Assembly: GCA_947165105.1 (NCBI GenBank)
Contig: CAMUZC010000040.1
Coordinates: forward strand, 1-14,450
Length of the DNA: 14,450 nt
Source: an uncultured Lachnospiraceae bacterium
GTDB lineage: Bacteria > Bacillota_A > Clostridia > TANB77 > CAG-508
Direction of reading: 5' to 3'
Position numbers and translations under genes: made by a program. Position 1 is the first letter of the stretch. Every line of letters starts with the position of its first letter. The notes under the pieces were generated by a model, which did not search any database, was not told the DNA's origin, and saw only the letters and a program-made list of their open reading frames with translations. This document shows, in pieces, positions 12,824 to 14,450 of the stretch.

Positions 12824-14434
12824 ATGAAAGGTTTTTTTGAATGGTTTAAATCTGGTTCGAAAATGAAAAGATGGATGTTCTTAATATTATTAGGTGTTGT
12901 AGCAATTTGTTTTGCAATTTCTAAAATATTAGTAACAAATAAACTAGAAACAATTAAAGATATTGCAATAATAATTGGATGTTTTGTGTTTGGCTTTGTT
13001 GCAATAATTCTTGGATTAATACATATGAATAAACGTACACTAGAATTATTAGTTAAAGAGACCGATAAAAGAGAAGAAGAAAATTTAAAGTCATTAATAT
13101 TTAATAGAAAAGTATATAGCCAAGGGCCTAAAATTGTTGTTATTGGTGGAGGTACCGGTCTTAATTCTGTTTTGAAGGGATTAAAAAAATATACAGATAA
13201 TTTAACAGCTATTGTTACAGTATCAGACTATGGAGAACAATCTTCTGATTCTAGAAAATTACTAGAAACACTTCCTCTTGAAGATATAAAGGAAAGTATG
13301 GTAGCCTTAGCAGCAAATGAAGAAGAAATGAATAGTTTACTTAATTACAAATTTGATGATGGAAAATTAAAATCATTATCATTTGGTGATATATATTTAT
13401 TAGCAATGCAAAAAGTGTATAAGGATTTTTCTTTATCAGTAAAAGAGTCTAGCAATGTACTTAATATTACTGGAAAAGTTTTACCTGTAACAATGGAAGA
13501 AATGAAAATTTGTGCAGAGCTTGAAGATGGAACAGTAGTTGAAAATAGATCTGAAATTCCTGAAATTGTTAATAAAAAATCAAGTAAAATTAATAGAATT
13601 TATATTAATCCTACAAATTGTAGAGTTGCACCAGGTGTAGCAGAAGCAATTGAAGAGGCTGATGCTATAATAATAGGACCAGGAAACTTGTATACAAATG
13701 TTATTCCAAACTTGTTAGTTAAGGGAATGACGAGAGCTATAAAAAATTGCAAAGGATTTAAAATATATATCAGTAATATAATGACTGAACCTGGTCAAAC
13801 ATCTGATTATACATTATCAGACCATGTTAAAGCTATTACAGATCATGTCGGAGAAGGTGTAATCGATTATTGTATTTATGATACTGGAGAAATTGTTCCA
13901 GAGATTATTAGAAAATATAATGAAGATGGTAGTGACTTAGTTGAACAAGATACTTCAAAGGCAAAAGCAATGGGAATGCATTTATTAAAAAGAGATTTAG
14001 CAACTGTTGAAGATGAACGTATAAGACATAATCCAGATAGCATTGCAGCTTCAATTATCGAATTGATTTGTGAAGATTTAAAATTTAAAGATATGCAAAA
14101 TAACCCAGAGTACATGATTTTAAATGACAGATTGAAGAACAAGAAAAAGAAAATTAAGAAAAATAAAAAGTTAAGAAATAGAGCTGAAGATGGAAATGGA
14201 GAAGATAAAAAGAGTAAGTTTTTCGACAAATATCAAGAAAGAATTAAATCAATAAAAGAAAGTGAAGAAAAATTCAAGAAAAGAAATAGAAAAGCAAAAC
14301 AAGCTCAAGCACAGGGTAATAAACATGTTTCATCAGATAGAATAAAAGAGATAGACTTAAATGCAAAAAAAAGAAGAAAATTAGAAGAAGACATTGAGAA
14401 ATTTAAGACTTCAAATAAGAGAAGTAGAAACTAA
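12824..14434 (+). CDS. yvcK: YvcK-family (CofD-like) protein with membrane anchor and basic tail, 536 aa
   Basis: GGGAG lies seven bases before the ATG. Two membrane helices (about 17-37 and 46-67) precede the CofD-like domain (about 102-420): KIVVIGGGTGLNSVLKGLKK, NPTNCRVAPGVAEAIEEAD, IIIGPGNLYTNVIPNLLV and NIMTEPGQTSDYTLSDHV. YvcK proteins bind UDP-sugars such as UDP-GlcNAc and are needed for cell shape and wall synthesis on gluconeogenic carbon sources, so a place beside murB makes sense. Unusual points: where most family members have ADDGGSSGR this one has SDYGEQSSDSR (134-144), and PPGDIRN is PLEDIKE (151-157), so the binding loop is altered. A Lys/Arg/Glu-rich tail of about 100 residues (435-536) is also extra and may bind nucleic acid or membrane. 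RapZ does not lie upstream as it often does. Confidence 0.9.
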   Translation: MKGFFEWFKSGSKMKRWMFLILLGVVAICFAISKILVTNKLETIKDIAIIIGCFVFGFVAIILGLIHMNKRTLELLVKETDKREEENLKSLIFNRKVYSQGPKIVVIGGGTGLNSVLKGLKKYTDNLTAIVTVSDYGEQSSDSRKLLETLPLEDIKESMVALAANEEEMNSLLNYKFDDGKLKSLSFGDIYLLAMQKVYKDFSLSVKESSNVLNITGKVLPVTMEEMKICAELEDGTVVENRSEIPEIVNKKSSKINRIYINPTNCRVAPGVAEAIEEADAIIIGPGNLYTNVIPNLLVKGMTRAIKNCKGFKIYISNIMTEPGQTSDYTLSDHVKAITDHVGEGVIDYCIYDTGEIVPEIIRKYNEDGSDLVEQDTSKAKAMGMHLLKRDLATVEDERIRHNPDSIAASIIELICEDLKFKDMQNNPEYMILNDRLKNKKKKIKKNKKLRNRAEDGNGEDKKSKFFDKYQERIKSIKESEEKFKKRNRKAKQAQAQGNKHVSSDRIKEIDLNAKKRRKLEEDIEKFKTSNKRSRN

Positions 14435-14450
14435 TAAAAAAGCAAATATA

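Noticed and set aside
12372..14229. Reverse-strand frames of 69 and 117 aa inside murB and yvcK.
   Set aside because: Both genes are firmly identified; the shadows are Phe/Leu/Ser-rich and lack signals.

Overview
The window is strongly AT-rich. It has consensus sigma-A promoters with 17-base spacers, AAGGAGG-type ribosome binding sites and many intrinsic terminators. Together with a MurB lacking the long insertion and a membrane-anchored YvcK-family protein, this points to a low-GC Firmicute, most likely an anaerobic gut-type Clostridia lineage. I would not name a genus.

Left part (1-5180): an accessory segment bracketed by two directly repeated copies of a small RNA gene, RNA at about 77-175 and 5079-5180. 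Each copy has its own promoter and terminator. Between them lie a 161-aa hypothetical protein behind a structured leader (377-862), a 440-aa hypothetical protein with an immunity-like C-terminus (1008-2330), a 592-aa membrane protein combining a DUF7832-like N-terminus, a two-helix membrane segment and a C-terminal YwqG/DUF1963 domain (2391-4169), and a reverse-strand 98-aa helical protein faintly resembling WXG100 proteins (4454-4750). A second, unrelated small RNA predicted to fold as a three-way junction (about 4945-5023) sits directly before RNA copy 2. The protein content suggests an orphan immunity or secretion-accessory island of the LXG/type VII kind, but no toxin or secretion gene is present, so this is inference.

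Middle part (5301-10032): an OmpR-type response regulator and its sensor kinase overlap by 11 bases. After a terminator comes a three-gene set of membrane-anchored surface proteins: an 86-aa anchor with a Gln/Asn/Pro-rich tail, a Cthe_2159-type carbohydrate-binding beta-helix protein, and a larger right-handed beta-helix adhesin-like protein. The last two share both their N-terminal anchor and their C-terminal strand. The simplest reading is a two-component system controlling its neighbouring surface-protein genes.

Right part (10087-14434): two reverse-strand genes, a stand-alone GlmU-like left-handed beta-helix acyltransferase and an unrecognised basic 261-aa protein, each with its own promoter. 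Divergent from these is the cell-wall pair murB and a yvcK-family gene whose usual Asp-Asp-Gly-Gly binding loop is altered. RapZ and WhiA, usual neighbours of yvcK, are not between murB and yvcK.
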